Assembly: GCA_041389525.1 (NCBI GenBank)
Contig: JAWKRR010000039.1
Span: 1-64,000 of the forward strand
Direction: 5' to 3'
Length of the DNA stretch: 64,000 bases
DNA from: JACKFB01 sp041389525
GTDB lineage: Bacteria > Myxococcota_A > UBA9042 > PHBI01 > JACKFB01
The notes under the pieces were generated by a model. That model did not search any database. It saw only the letters and a list, made by a program, of their open reading frames with translations, and was not told where the DNA came from. Both the position numbers and the translations under genes were made by a program. Below are positions 43,701 through 53,940 of this stretch, piece after piece. The stretch's first letter is position 1, and each line of letters begins with the position of its first letter.

Positions 43701-45653
43701 ACCGTGCTCGCCCCGCGCGCCACCGGCTGGTCCTTCGGCTTCGACCTGCCCTCCCCCGAGGCCGTCGACCACCTCATCGCCCAGCGGCTCTGGCGCGGCT
43801 GGATGCTCTATGGCGCGGGTTCTCACGCCCTGCGCTTCCGGATGCACCCACACGTGGACGCGAAGGCGCTGGACGGCCTCTTCGAGCGGCTGGATCTCAG
43901 CCTGACGCTCCTGGAATCGGGAGAGAAGCCGACCTGGCGCGAGGGCGAGGTGTCGGACCTCGCGCGCCCGTGGCCGCCGCCCCCGGCGAGCTGCCCCGAC
44001 GGCTACCACATCAGCGTGGTCGCCCGCGCCGACTGGCCGCACATCCGCGCCGCCGCCGAGGCGCTGCAGGCCGTCAGCTACGAGCCCGCCCGCCGCGACA
44101 ACCTGGACCTCTTCGGCGCGCTCATCGCCCAGCCGGGCGCCATCGCCCTGGTCGCCTTCCACGCCGGCGAAGGCCCCGCCTCCGGCGAGCTGGTCGGCAC
44201 CGCCCTCGCCTTCCCGCTGGAGCACGTCGCGCACCTGGACGGCCCTGCGCAAGACCCGATGCTGGGCCGCGGAAACACGCTCTACTCCGCCGACGTCACC
44301 GTGCACCCGGACCACCGCGGGACGGGCCTGGGCGCGGCACTGAAGGAGGCGCAGATCGTCGCGGCGATGACCGCCCACCGGCCCAACGGCGCGACGCGGT
44401 ACGCCTTCATCACCGGCCGCAATCGCATCGGCGCCACCGACGCGATCATGAACATCAACGCCCGCTACGGCGCCTTCACGGTCGCCCGTTACACCGCGCA
44501 GTACGGGGAGGCGGACGGCGTCGCGGTCTACTACCGGCTGCCGCTGACGGCGCCACACCTGCCGCCGGTCGCGTTTCAGCCGAGGGCTACCTCCAACGCC
44601 GTGCTGGATCTCGACTTCGGCCTCTCGTTGCCGCTGGGCACCGTCGAGCAGGACGGCCCGGGCATGGACGAGCTGACGACGCCGTACCGCCGGGGCGTGA
44701 TGAACGGCGCCGTCGTCAACAAGCTGTCATTGTGCAACTTCGTGACACCCGGCGTCGTGCGCTCGGTCGAGATGCTGCGCGCCATCGCGCCGCGCTCCAT
44801 GCAGCACCTGGTCTTGGCGTCGAGCCGCGCCGAGACCTGCGACAAGGGCCTGCGGGCCTTCAAGTACCACCGCGGGGCGGCCTCCGTGGTCATCAGCGTG
44901 GGCCCGGTGTGGGGTGGCGAGACCACCGCGGCGGCCCGCGCCCTCGGACGCAGCCACGACGATCCCGAGAACTGGTTCGGCTGGCCGACCACCGCCGACC
45001 CGACGGTCGACGCCGAGCAGGCCTTGGCCGATATCCGCGCCGCCATCGAGCGCGAGGGCGAGGAGCGCATCCTCGCGGTCGTCATCGAGCCGGTCTACGC
45101 GCGCACGGCCCGCGCGGTGCCTGCCGGCTTCTGGGCGCCGCTGCGCGAGCTGACCCGAGACGCCGGCATCCCGCTGGTGCTGCTGGAGACCGCCACCGGC
45201 GCCTACCGCAGCGGCCAGGGCGCCTGGCGCGCCGACACCCTGCCGGTCACCGCCGACGCGGTCTGGTACTTCGCCGGCGGGCAGCTCGGCCTCTGCTATC
45301 TCGGCACCCCTTGGTACGTGGCCGAGAAGCTGACGCTCATCTCCACCTGGGACGGCGACGAGGCCAGCCTGCTGCGTTTCAGTTGGCAGCTGCGTGCCGC
45401 CCGGGCGCTGCCCATCGCCGGTACCGCCGCGCGGCTGCGCGAGATGCTCTCAGCGCTGGGCACCGTCGACGGCGAGGGCCTGTACCTCAGCGTCGATCGG
45501 ACCGATGCGGCGCGAGTCCGCGACGCGCTGGCCTGGGAGGGCGTCCGCGTCGGATTCACCGAGCGCGACGCCATCCGGCTGCGGCCGCCGCTGAACCTCG
45601 AGGACTCCGATCTCGACGTGCTGCAGGCGGCCATCGACGAGGTCCTGTCGTGA
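40791..45653 (+). CDS. Four-domain fusion: aldehyde dehydrogenase, class III aminotransferase, GNAT, pseudo-aminotransferase
   Basis: A 1620-residue protein in one unbroken frame. Residues 1-480 are an aldehyde dehydrogenase close to AstD/semialdehyde types (GPFNFPLHLVHAHVIPAL, EMGGQNMAL, catalytic C279 in GQRCTGT). About 480-640 is a linker domain. About 640-1060 is a class III aminotransferase (FCGSGAEANEFA, VDEVQTGFG, Schiff-base lysine in TVAKKCQ near 911). About 1065-1270 is a GNAT acetyltransferase (VHPDHRGTGLGAALKEA). About 1290-1620 follows the same aminotransferase pattern, but the lysine position reads FAGGQLG and DEVQTG reads ETATGAY, so it cannot bind PLP covalently. Semialdehyde formation and oxidation in one chain suggests catabolism of a diamine or amino acid such as lysine. 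Substrate unproven. Confidence 0.85.
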   Translation: MDAFLGNFIDGAWVMPESGTPFCSVDPASAGEVVFEAISAPEHAGLAVSAAAAAWEDWARLDSEERVEGLRRFAKALERRIEPMAQAVSREMGKVLREARVEARSLQDRIELVARDQLPRVAPWEAPGVDGECRYHPLGVVAVIGPFNFPLHLVHAHVIPALATGNTVVIKPSERCPLTAQRYVEAFAEAGLPPVVQLVQGTADVGRALIAAPELRGVAFTGSWPTGHAIQRALIDRPEVLVALEMGGQNMALVLDDADLDQALEGVLLGAFLTTGQRCTGTSRVLVQRGVARAFTKRLVAAARDLPWGLPSADVFMGPMASVADRDRVDALCAAGVASGAQVLLAAARREGGAWRGPSVHRIAVDHDSDYTREEVFGPDIAVTVVEDLDEAISVVKRSSYGLSVSLFSADRAALEEVYLRTSVGCVNWNRSTNRASGAFPFGGLGRSGNHRPAGAGAVHYTTYPVQLQWQQPGQLEGDPHIEQAIGASDPVGTLEGRHRMEEECEAYGIYPEFTEDGGLRITLAQFAEGQPEVCRSLGAALVEELETWRVEATLEDDAVVVTVPPGGLASREVAEGLAHSLHGIRHLHPARFLGRRPHGSRVPAGPGLSLPRSDAFRERLCHGEFMPDDKKPPVIDVFRSSGPYLVSIDDEPLVLFDAAGQIATHAGGMNAPEVLESLWNGGFSDRPLANPDTRKAGTPELSALGATLRRGAGDQLPWVAFCGSGAEANEFALRIAARQRPGKRAIVAFDGGFHGRTMVALHTTWNPSKRLRFELEGYQARWAPWPTWDHAESEPPVDLAGYDRRAEPGGRPLPDDADPLLRSEWESLAAVEAAFADDGAVAILVEPMQSEGGERHVTARFMARLRALALAWGVPFIVDEVQTGFGLGGPFFWHRRHSLPEPPDLVTVAKKCQIGAVLSRWPLDDDGETHLTGAIRGLVHARIMAGGGAARCEEDALARLHALRERHPDTVLAPRATGWSFGFDLPSPEAVDHLIAQRLWRGWMLYGAGSHALRFRMHPHVDAKALDGLFERLDLSLTLLESGEKPTWREGEVSDLARPWPPPPASCPDGYHISVVARADWPHIRAAAEALQAVSYEPARRDNLDLFGALIAQPGAIALVAFHAGEGPASGELVGTALAFPLEHVAHLDGPAQDPMLGRGNTLYSADVTVHPDHRGTGLGAALKEAQIVAAMTAHRPNGATRYAFITGRNRIGATDAIMNINARYGAFTVARYTAQYGEADGVAVYYRLPLTAPHLPPVAFQPRATSNAVLDLDFGLSLPLGTVEQDGPGMDELTTPYRRGVMNGAVVNKLSLCNFVTPGVVRSVEMLRAIAPRSMQHLVLASSRAETCDKGLRAFKYHRGAASVVISVGPVWGGETTAAARALGRSHDDPENWFGWPTTADPTVDAEQALADIRAAIEREGEERILAVVIEPVYARTARAVPAGFWAPLRELTRDAGIPLVLLETATGAYRSGQGAWRADTLPVTADAVWYFAGGQLGLCYLGTPWYVAEKLTLISTWDGDEASLLRFSWQLRAARALPIAGTAARLREMLSALGTVDGEGLYLSVDRTDAARVRDALAWEGVRVGFTERDAIRLRPPLNLEDSDLDVLQAAIDEVLS

Positions 45654-46825
45654 GCGAACCGACCGCGATCGCCCCTCCGCCGCCGTCGCCCACCCTCGAG
45701 AAGATCGTGCTCATCGGGCGCACCGGCGACGACATCGGCGCCGCCCACGGCTCGCGTTGGCCCCGCGAGATCGCCGCCCTCGCGGCCCTGCGGACCCGCC
45801 TCGCCCTGGAGCGCGGCGACTTCGGCTCCAAAGCCACAGTCCGCGCCCTGGCCTCCGCGCACCTCCCCGTGCTCGAGGCCTACGACGCGTCGCTCTACGC
45901 CGAGCTGTGCGCGACCGCCGCCGCCGCCCGCGTGCGCGTCGCCGACCTGGTGACCCTCAATCACTATACCGACCTGCGCGACATCAGCCGCTCCATCTGG
46001 GCGCCGCTGGTGGGCCCAGACCCGGCGGCCGACGTCGACCCAGGCGGCTGCAGCGTCGCCCTGCTCCCCTCCGGCCCCGGCCAAGCCGTCAGCGGCCAGA
46101 CCTGGGACATGCACGGGACCGCCACGCCCTTCGTGCGCATGGTCGAGGTCCGCCAGCCGGGCCACCCGACCGCCACCCTGCTGACGCTCACGGGCTGTCT
46201 GGGCCTCGCCGGGATGAACGAGGAGGGGGTCGCCGTCCTCATCAACAACCTGAACTGCACGGACGCCCGCGTCGGGGTGGTCTGGGGCGCCGTGGTCCGC
46301 CGTATGCTGCGCGAGCGCACCGCCAGCGCCGCGCTCGACGTCCTGCGCGAGACCCGCTTCGGTTCGGGACACCATTATATGGTTAGCGACGGGCGCGAGG
46401 CCTTCGCCGTCGAGACCACCGGCCAGCGCGTCGTCGAGCTTGCCCGGGGGATCGCCCAGCCGATCCTGCACACCAATCACTGCCTCATCGCCGATCTGCG
46501 GCCCGTCGAGAAGGTGCCGCCCACCTCGACCACCTACGCGCGACTCAGCCACCTCGAGCGGCGCGTCGCCCTGCTCGACGGCCCCGCGACCGCCGAGTCG
46601 ATGGCGGCTTTGCTCAGCGACCATCAGGGTTTTCCGAACAGCCTCTGCACCCACACCTCGCTGGCCACGGGCAACCCGGACGCGTCGGACACCTGCGCCG
46701 CCGTGGTCTTCGACTCGGTGGGTCGGCGCCTCCTCGCCGTCGCCGGCTGCGCGGTCAGCGGCACCTGGGTCGAGACCCGCCCCGGGGACGACGACGCCCG
46801 CCCCATCGCCCGCCCCACCCTCTGA
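45650..46825 (+). CDS. C45-family (acyl-CoA:6-APA acyltransferase-like) Ntn-type protein
   Basis: A 391-residue protein with GTG start overlapping the fusion gene stop (GTGA). The fold pattern of the C45/choloylglycine-hydrolase-like Ntn group is seen: PGGCSVALLPS (candidate nucleophile Cys in GGCS), SGQTWDMHG, NEEGVAVLINNLNC, ETTGQRVVEL, HTNHCL, and a C-terminal VVFDSVGRRLLAVAGC. Members cleave or form amides after self-processing. No signal peptide was seen. Coupling to the fusion gene suggests a linked step, for example removal of the acyl group that the GNAT domain adds (inference). Confidence 0.75.
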   Translation: MSEPTAIAPPPPSPTLEKIVLIGRTGDDIGAAHGSRWPREIAALAALRTRLALERGDFGSKATVRALASAHLPVLEAYDASLYAELCATAAAARVRVADLVTLNHYTDLRDISRSIWAPLVGPDPAADVDPGGCSVALLPSGPGQAVSGQTWDMHGTATPFVRMVEVRQPGHPTATLLTLTGCLGLAGMNEEGVAVLINNLNCTDARVGVVWGAVVRRMLRERTASAALDVLRETRFGSGHHYMVSDGREAFAVETTGQRVVELARGIAQPILHTNHCLIADLRPVEKVPPTSTTYARLSHLERRVALLDGPATAESMAALLSDHQGFPNSLCTHTSLATGNPDASDTCAAVVFDSVGRRLLAVAGCAVSGTWVETRPGDDDARPIARPTL

Positions 46826-46842
46826 ATCGCCCGGAGCCGCCC

Positions 46843-47547
46843 GTGTGGAACAAAGTTCGCGCTACCCCCGCCGACGCCATCGCCGACCTCGCGGACGGGG
46901 CCTCGGTGATGGTCGGCGGCTTCGGGCTGTCGGGAAACCCGGAGGCCCTCATCGAGGCGCTCGCCGCCTCGGGCCGCCGCGGGCTGACGATCATCAGCAA
47001 CAACTGCGGCAACCAGGGGCGCGGGCTGGCGGTGTTGCTGAAGGCGCGCCAGGTCGCCGCGTGGAAGGGCTCGTTCATGGGCGGCAACCCCGACATCCAG
47101 GAGCAGTACGCGGCCGGCGAGGTCGACGTGGAGCTGATCCCCCAGGGCACCCTGGCCGAGCGCATTCGCGCAGCCGGCGCGGGGATCCCGGCGTTTTACA
47201 CCCCGACCGGCGCCCGCACGGTGGTCGCCGAGGGCAAGGACGAGCGCGTCTTCGCAGGCCGCCCCTGCATCCTCGAGACCGCGCTGAGCGCCGACTTCGC
47301 GTTCGTGCGCGCCCGCCGCGCCGACCCTTACGGGAACCTCCAGTTCTACGGGACCACCCGCAACTTTCAGCTCGCGATGGCCACGGCCGCCCGCGTCACC
47401 GTCGCCGAGGTCGACGAGCTCGTGCCCCTGGGCGCCATCGCCCCCGACGACGTGCACCTGCCGGGGCTCTTCGTGCATCGCATGGTCCACGTGCCCGACC
47501 ACGTCGACACCATCGAGCACCGCACCACGCGGCCGCGGCCCGCGTAG
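46843..47547 (+). CDS. scoA: 3-oxoacid CoA-transferase subunit A
   Basis: A 234-residue subunit with GTG start and CGGAG nine bases upstream. VMVGGFGLSGNPEALIEAL, SNNCGNQGRG, and KGSFMGGNPDIQEQY are typical of SCOT-type subunit A, which with subunit B moves CoA from succinyl-CoA to acetoacetate or related acids. The catalytic glutamate is on subunit B. Subunit B is present but convergent (47552-48169), so the two do not share an operon. A role downstream of the amino acid catabolic fusion is a guess. Confidence 0.88.
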   Translation: MWNKVRATPADAIADLADGASVMVGGFGLSGNPEALIEALAASGRRGLTIISNNCGNQGRGLAVLLKARQVAAWKGSFMGGNPDIQEQYAAGEVDVELIPQGTLAERIRAAGAGIPAFYTPTGARTVVAEGKDERVFAGRPCILETALSADFAFVRARRADPYGNLQFYGTTRNFQLAMATAARVTVAEVDELVPLGAIAPDDVHLPGLFVHRMVHVPDHVDTIEHRTTRPRPA

Positions 47548-47551
47548 GGGC

Positions 47552-48169
47552 TCAGGCGAAGGGCACGTCCTCGCCGAGGTCTCCCCGCGTGACGCCGGGC
47601 GCCAGCTCCACGATTCGAAACGCCTCGCCGGTCGGGTCGAAGACGCCCACGTCGGTGATGACGCGATGCACACACGCCGAACCCGTAAGCGGCAGCGCGC
47701 ATCGCGTCACAAGCTTCGGCGCGCCCTCGCGAGTGCGATAGGTGGCGACGACGACCACCCGCCGCGCCCCGCTCACCAGGTCCATCGCGCCGCCCATCCC
47801 GGTCACCAGCCCGCCCGGGACCGCCCAGTTCGCGAGGTCCCCGTTCGCCGCGACCTCCATCGCCCCGAGTATCGCCAGGTCCACGTGCCCGCCCCGAATC
47901 ATCGCGAAGCTCAGGCTCGAGTCGAAGGTGCTGCCGCCCTCGACGATGGTCACGGTCTGCTTGCCCGCGTTGATGATCTGCGCGTCCTCCTCACCCTCAA
48001 ACGGGAACGGCCCCATCCCGAGCAGCCCGTTCTCCGAGTGCAGCATCACGCCGCTCCCCGGCGGCAGGTGGTTCGCGACCAGGGTCGGGATGCCGATGCC
48101 CAGATTCACCACGCTGCCGGGCTCCACTTCGCCCGCCGCGCGCGCCGCCATCGCGTCACGATCCCACAT
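47552..48169 (-). CDS. scoB: 3-oxoacid CoA-transferase subunit B
   Basis: A 205-residue subunit. NLGIGIPTLVANHLPPGSGVMLHSENGLLGMGP carries the catalytic Glu (SENG). GGHVDLAILGAMEVAANGDLANW and GMGGAMDLV are also conserved. ATG 48169 with GAGGTG upstream. It lies 11 bases after the M20 peptidase stop and so belongs to the proC operon on the minus strand, opposite to subunit A. The arrangement is unusual, because such subunits are normally adjacent in one operon. Confidence 0.9.
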   Translation of the reverse strand: MWDRDAMAARAAGEVEPGSVVNLGIGIPTLVANHLPPGSGVMLHSENGLLGMGPFPFEGEEDAQIINAGKQTVTIVEGGSTFDSSLSFAMIRGGHVDLAILGAMEVAANGDLANWAVPGGLVTGMGGAMDLVSGARRVVVVATYRTREGAPKLVTRCALPLTGSACVHRVITDVGVFDPTGEAFRIVELAPGVTRGDLGEDVPFA

Positions 48170-48180
48170 ACGGCACCTCG

Positions 48181-49428
48181 CTATTTCGGTACTCCACCGC
48201 TCAGCGCCACCAGCTTCGGCCGGCCCCCGACGCCCCGCTTCGACAGGCGCGGGTCCGTCGCCCAGACCTCCAGCCACCGACACACCGCCAAGGCCGTCAT
48301 CGCCGCCCGCCCCGGCATCGTCGCCGGATCCATCCACTCCGCGGGCGTGTGGTAGTCGCCGCCCCACGCCCCCAGACCGTCGAGGGTAGGCACCCCCAGC
48401 GAGCTCGTGAAGTTCCCGTCGCTGCCGCCACCCGCGTGGACGCCCTGCGGCACCTCGACGCCAAGATCGCGCGCCGCGCCCTGCCACAGCTCGACCAGCG
48501 CGTCCGTCCCCGCACCCCGCTGCCACGGCGGCCGGTGCATCGCGCCCTCGAGGCTCGCCTCGACCCCGTCCAGCACCAGCGCACCCACGAGCCCGTTCAG
48601 CTTCGCCTCCACAAAGCGCGCGGCCGACTCATCGTCACACCGCACGTCCAGCATCAGCGAGGCCCGCTCGGCCACCACGTTGGCCCGCGTGCCGCCCGAG
48701 ATCACCCCCACGTTCACGCTGATGCCGCGCGCGGCGTCGTTCATCGCGGCGACCTGCGTCACGACCGGCGCCAGCGCGACGATGGCGTTGCGCCCCAGCC
48801 CGAGATCGTTGCCGGCATGAGCGGGCTTACCAGCCACCTCGATGCGAAAGCGCCCGGCCCCGCGCCGCGACGTCACGAGCGACCCATCGGCGCGCCCCGA
48901 CTCGAAGACGAGGACCAGCGACGCCTCCGCGGCGAGCCGATGAATCGAGGGGCGGCTGGTCGGCGAGCCCTGCTCCTCGTCCGTGTTGACGAAGACCCGA
49001 AGCTCGAGGTCGTCGGCCACGCCCGCCGCGACCAGCGCGTCCGCCACCGCCAGCATCACGCACAGGCCGCCCTTCATGTCGGCGACGCCGGGCCCCCGCG
49101 CGCGCCCGTCTTCGAACCAGAAACCGTGAAACGGGTCGCCCTCCGGGTAGACCGTATCGGTGTGGCCCAGCAGCAGCACCACCGGCGCCCCCTCGCGGCC
49201 GGTCCGGCGGCAGAAGAGATGCTCGCGCTGGCTGGCGCTCTGACTCACCAGCGCCGCGGTCTCAAAGCCGAGCGCGTCGAACCCGTCGGCGAGGATCTCC
49301 ATGCAGCGGCGGTTGCCGGCCATGTCGTCGCTGCCGCTCGACGTGCGGACCAGCGCCTCGAGGACGCGCTCGAAGCCGCCTTGCCGCTCTACACAGTGAG
49401 CCAGCAGCGCCTGGGGGTCCGGCGTCAC
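48181..49428 (-). CDS. M20-family metallopeptidase
   Basis: A 415-residue M20 peptidase (glutamate carboxypeptidase / ArgE-DapE type). Zinc-site motifs: LLGHTDTVYP (first His, Asp), GVADMKGG, VNTDEEQGSP (catalytic Glu pair), and HAGGGSDGNFTS near the C-terminus. The dimerisation domain lies between about 180 and 300. GTG start overlaps the HAD stop. Substrate unknown; hydrolysis of an N-acylated or peptide amino acid would fit the ProC and aminotransferase neighbours. Confidence 0.88.
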   Translation of the reverse strand: MTPDPQALLAHCVERQGGFERVLEALVRTSSGSDDMAGNRRCMEILADGFDALGFETAALVSQSASQREHLFCRRTGREGAPVVLLLGHTDTVYPEGDPFHGFWFEDGRARGPGVADMKGGLCVMLAVADALVAAGVADDLELRVFVNTDEEQGSPTSRPSIHRLAAEASLVLVFESGRADGSLVTSRRGAGRFRIEVAGKPAHAGNDLGLGRNAIVALAPVVTQVAAMNDAARGISVNVGVISGGTRANVVAERASLMLDVRCDDESAARFVEAKLNGLVGALVLDGVEASLEGAMHRPPWQRGAGTDALVELWQGAARDLGVEVPQGVHAGGGSDGNFTSSLGVPTLDGLGAWGGDYHTPAEWMDPATMPGRAAMTALAVCRWLEVWATDPRLSKRGVGGRPKLVALSGGVPK

Positions 49429-50192
49429 GAGCGCCCGCCTGGTGCCGGTGCCGGTGCCGCGGGCCCGTCAGAGCCGCCGACCCGAATCGCGTCCAAGAGT
49501 GTGGGGAACTTCAGGATCTCGGGCGTGGGTTCGGGCGCCCCGGGCGAGTGCCGCGTCTGCACCAGCACCACCCTGGCGTGGCTGAAGGCCGCCGCCATCG
49601 CGTTGACGTGGCCTGGCTCGTTGTCGGCGGCGAGCACCGGGCGTCCCAGCCGCGAGATCCAACCGAGGACCTGCTCTTTGTAAGCCGTGTCCCGGAGCGT
49701 CGGGTCGTCGTTCATCACCAAGAAGGCGCCCGGCCCGCCGACGGGCAGCCCCAAGGCGCCGAAGCGGGCCACGGTGGCCTCCATCATCCGGCGCGGCCGC
49801 GCGGTCAGGTAGACCACCGTGATGTCGGCCTCGCGCAGCAGCCCGACCGCGCGCACCGCGCCTGGCAGCGGCGCGTCGAAGCGGCAGTAGTGGTCGCTGG
49901 TGAAGGCGGTGCGCCAGAAGCGAAAGCCCTCCTCGCAGAGCGCCGGGTCGGTGACCCCGAGGGTGCGCAGATTGTCCATGACGCCGAAGGCCATCGGCAT
50001 GGTCTGGGCGCGCACCATGGCGGCCTCAGCGCCCGGCAGGGTGTCGCGCACGGTGTGCAGCCAGTCGCCCCAGATCGCCCGGTTGCGCGGCGCGTTGTCC
50101 AGCAGCGTCAGGTCCACGTCGAGCACGGCCAAGGGTTCGCGGCCGTCGGCGCGCGCCTGAGACGCCGCGTCGATAATGCACTGCAGCAGCAA
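49425..50192 (-). CDS. HAD-superfamily hydrolase
   Basis: A 255-residue protein. VLDVDLTLLDNAP is HAD motif I (DxDxT), VVYLTARPRR is motif II (Thr), with a Lys and ADNEPGHVNA as motif IV (Asp). The first Asp and the +2 Asp are present, so it could be active. The TTG at 50192 is used because GGGAGG lies four bases before it; the frame goes further upstream, where it overlaps proC. It lies between proC and the M20 gene. Substrate unknown. Confidence 0.75.
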   Translation of the reverse strand: MLLQCIIDAASQARADGREPLAVLDVDLTLLDNAPRNRAIWGDWLHTVRDTLPGAEAAMVRAQTMPMAFGVMDNLRTLGVTDPALCEEGFRFWRTAFTSDHYCRFDAPLPGAVRAVGLLREADITVVYLTARPRRMMEATVARFGALGLPVGGPGAFLVMNDDPTLRDTAYKEQVLGWISRLGRPVLAADNEPGHVNAMAAAFSHARVVLVQTRHSPGAPEPTPEILKFPTLLDAIRVGGSDGPAAPAPAPGGRS

Positions 50193-50203
50193 TACGCCTC
50201 CCG

Positions 50204-51043
50204 TTAGTCCTTGCCGGCGCGTGATCCGTCTTGCGCCGCAGCAGCGCGCGCGAGCTCGGCGGCGCGCAGGCGGGCGGCGTCCACGGCGGCGCTCACGATG
50301 GCGCCGAATCCCCGATCCTCGAAGACCGCCAGAGCGGCCGCGGTGGTTCCCCCGGGCGAGGTCACCCGGCGGCGCAGTTCCGCTGGCAACACGCCGGTCT
50401 CGTCGACCATCCGCGCGGCGCCAAGCACGGTCTGCCGCACCAGGGCTTGGGCCAACGGCGCCTCCAGGCCGGCGGCCACCGCCGCGTTCTCGAGCGCCTC
50501 GACCAGCAAGAACACGTAGGCCGGCCCGCTGCCGGAGACCGCCGTCACCGCGTCCATCGCCGACTCGTCGACGCGGTGGGACTCGCCGACCGCCTCGAAG
50601 AGCTGAGACGCCAGCGCGCCGTGCTCCGCGCGGGCTGCGCTCCCCAGGCACCAAGCGGTCGCGCCCGCGCCGACGAGGCTCGGGGTGTTGGGCATCACCC
50701 GCACCACGGGGGTCGCTTCGGGCAGGTGCGCTTGGAGCAGCGCCGTGGTCAGCCCCGCGGCGATGCTGACGACGAGGTGCTGCGGCCCGAAGACGTCGCG
50801 CAGCGAATCGAGCACGGTGGCGGCCTGCTGTGGCTTGACCGCCAACAGAATCACGTCCGAGACCTCGACCACCTCGCGGTTGGTCGCCACGGCCCGAATC
50901 CCCGTCTCGGCGGCAAACTCGCGCAGCGCGTCCGCGTCCAGGCTGGAGGCCACCACGTCGGCGGCCTGTGTCACCCCGGCCGCCAGCGCGCCGCGCACCA
51001 GCGCCTGCCCCATATTCCCAGCACCGATGACGCCGAGCCGCAT
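50204..51043 (-). CDS. proC: Pyrroline-5-carboxylate reductase
   Basis: A 279-residue enzyme. MRLGVIGAGNMGQAL is the NAD(P) site; VSGSGPAYVFLLVEAL and LRRRVTSPGGTTAAAL (the family signature) are present. It reduces pyrroline-5-carboxylate to proline. It is the first gene of a minus-strand unit with HAD, M20 and scoB. Its closeness to the aldehyde dehydrogenase/aminotransferase fusion may reflect glutamate- or ornithine-type semialdehyde chemistry. Confidence 0.93.
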   Translation of the reverse strand: MRLGVIGAGNMGQALVRGALAAGVTQAADVVASSLDADALREFAAETGIRAVATNREVVEVSDVILLAVKPQQAATVLDSLRDVFGPQHLVVSIAAGLTTALLQAHLPEATPVVRVMPNTPSLVGAGATAWCLGSAARAEHGALASQLFEAVGESHRVDESAMDAVTAVSGSGPAYVFLLVEALENAAVAAGLEAPLAQALVRQTVLGAARMVDETGVLPAELRRRVTSPGGTTAAALAVFEDRGFGAIVSAAVDAARLRAAELARAAAAQDGSRAGKD

Positions 51044-51236
51044 ACCACGCTCCCTAGAAGGCCGGGATACGCGCGAATCGCAGCGCCGAGCCGTACCCCG
51101 AGCGGCACGATCGCACAGGTGCCGCGCGCCTCACAACCACGACCTGCGCGCGTCGCCGCTTCCGGCCTCGGGCGGCCGCTCCCTGGCCCGGCCGAAGGTC
51201 ACCCGCCCGAAGCGTGTTCAGCGCTTGCGCCCGTGA

Positions 51237-52907
<1,671 letters not shown>

Positions 52908-52935
52908 GGATCCCCTCGAGGTCGGCCCAGCTGAA

Positions 52936-53928
52936 TCAGTAGATGGAGGTCGCGCCGTCGAGCAGCGCGCGCGGCAAGGTGATGCGCATGTGTTCGGCGG
53001 TGCGGGCGTTGACGGACCAGCGGATCGTCCGCGGCGCCACAGGCTCGAGCTGCGACGGCGGCGTCCCACCGAGGACAGCCAGGACCATGTCGCCGACCTG
53101 CGCGCCGAGATCGCGGTAGTCCCAGTGCAGCGCGTAGAGCGCCCCGGCCTTCACCCAGGACTCCGATGGCCCGACGAGGGGCACCCTGTTCCGGAACGAC
53201 GAGAGCAGAAGCTGCCGCGCGGTCTGGGAGGTGAGCACGACGCTGTCGGCCAGCCCGAGCAAGACGTGCGCGTCTTCGGAGGCCGCGGTGAGCGCGCGCG
53301 GGATCTCTTTGGGCTCGCTGACGGCCTGCGCCTCGATGCTCAGCCCGCGCGAGCCCGCCGCCCCCTGCAGCCGGCGCACCAGCGCGGCGTTTTCGCGGGC
53401 GTTGTAGACCACGCCCACCCGGCGCGCGTCGGGCACCATCCGGCGCAGCCAATCGAGCTGCACCTCCACAGGGATCTCGAGCGTGACGCCGGTGAGCTCG
53501 TCGCTGCCCTTCAGCGATTGCGTGCGCGGCACCAGGCCGCCGACCACGGGCACGCCCAGCTTCGCCGCGACCGCGACCCGCGTGGCGAGGCTGCCGATGG
53601 TCACGACGACCGCCGGGCGCAGGCTGCGCACCTCGGCGAGGATGGCCTCCGCGTTGCTGTCGTCGCCCGCGAGGTCCCACACGCCGCCGACCTGCCGGTT
53701 CGCCCCGCGCAGCCGCGCCCGAAGCCCCTCGAGCGCCTCGGTGTGCGGCGCCGCGTCGTGGCTCACCAGCACGACCACCGCGCCCGCAGGCGTGGCGGCC
53801 CGCGCGCTGACCGGCGCCGCGAGCCCCAGCCCCAAGGCCAGCGCGGCGATCCAGCCCGTCGCGAGCCGAATCCAGCGGCCCGCTTGGACCGTGGGGCGCG
53901 CCGACGTGTATGTGCGGATGCGATGCAA
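52936..53928 (-). CDS. ABC-type substrate-binding protein
   Basis: A 330-residue exported protein (signal ending APVSARA) of the ABC substrate-binding (PF04392-like) family: SHDAAPHTEALEGLRARL, AVVVTIGSLATRVAV, LVGPSESWVKAGALYAL, and YRDLGAQVGDMVLAVL. No permease or ATPase genes are next to it. It is 12 bases from the TonB receptor and 28 from the histidine kinase, which points to a sensing role, presenting a ligand to the kinase sensor domain, more than to transport. Ligand unknown. Confidence 0.85.
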   Translation of the reverse strand: MHRIRTYTSARPTVQAGRWIRLATGWIAALALGLGLAAPVSARAATPAGAVVVLVSHDAAPHTEALEGLRARLRGANRQVGGVWDLAGDDSNAEAILAEVRSLRPAVVVTIGSLATRVAVAAKLGVPVVGGLVPRTQSLKGSDELTGVTLEIPVEVQLDWLRRMVPDARRVGVVYNARENAALVRRLQGAAGSRGLSIEAQAVSEPKEIPRALTAASEDAHVLLGLADSVVLTSQTARQLLLSSFRNRVPLVGPSESWVKAGALYALHWDYRDLGAQVGDMVLAVLGGTPPSQLEPVAPRTIRWSVNARTAEHMRITLPRALLDGATSIY

Positions 53929-53940
53929 GTGAGTGTCGGC

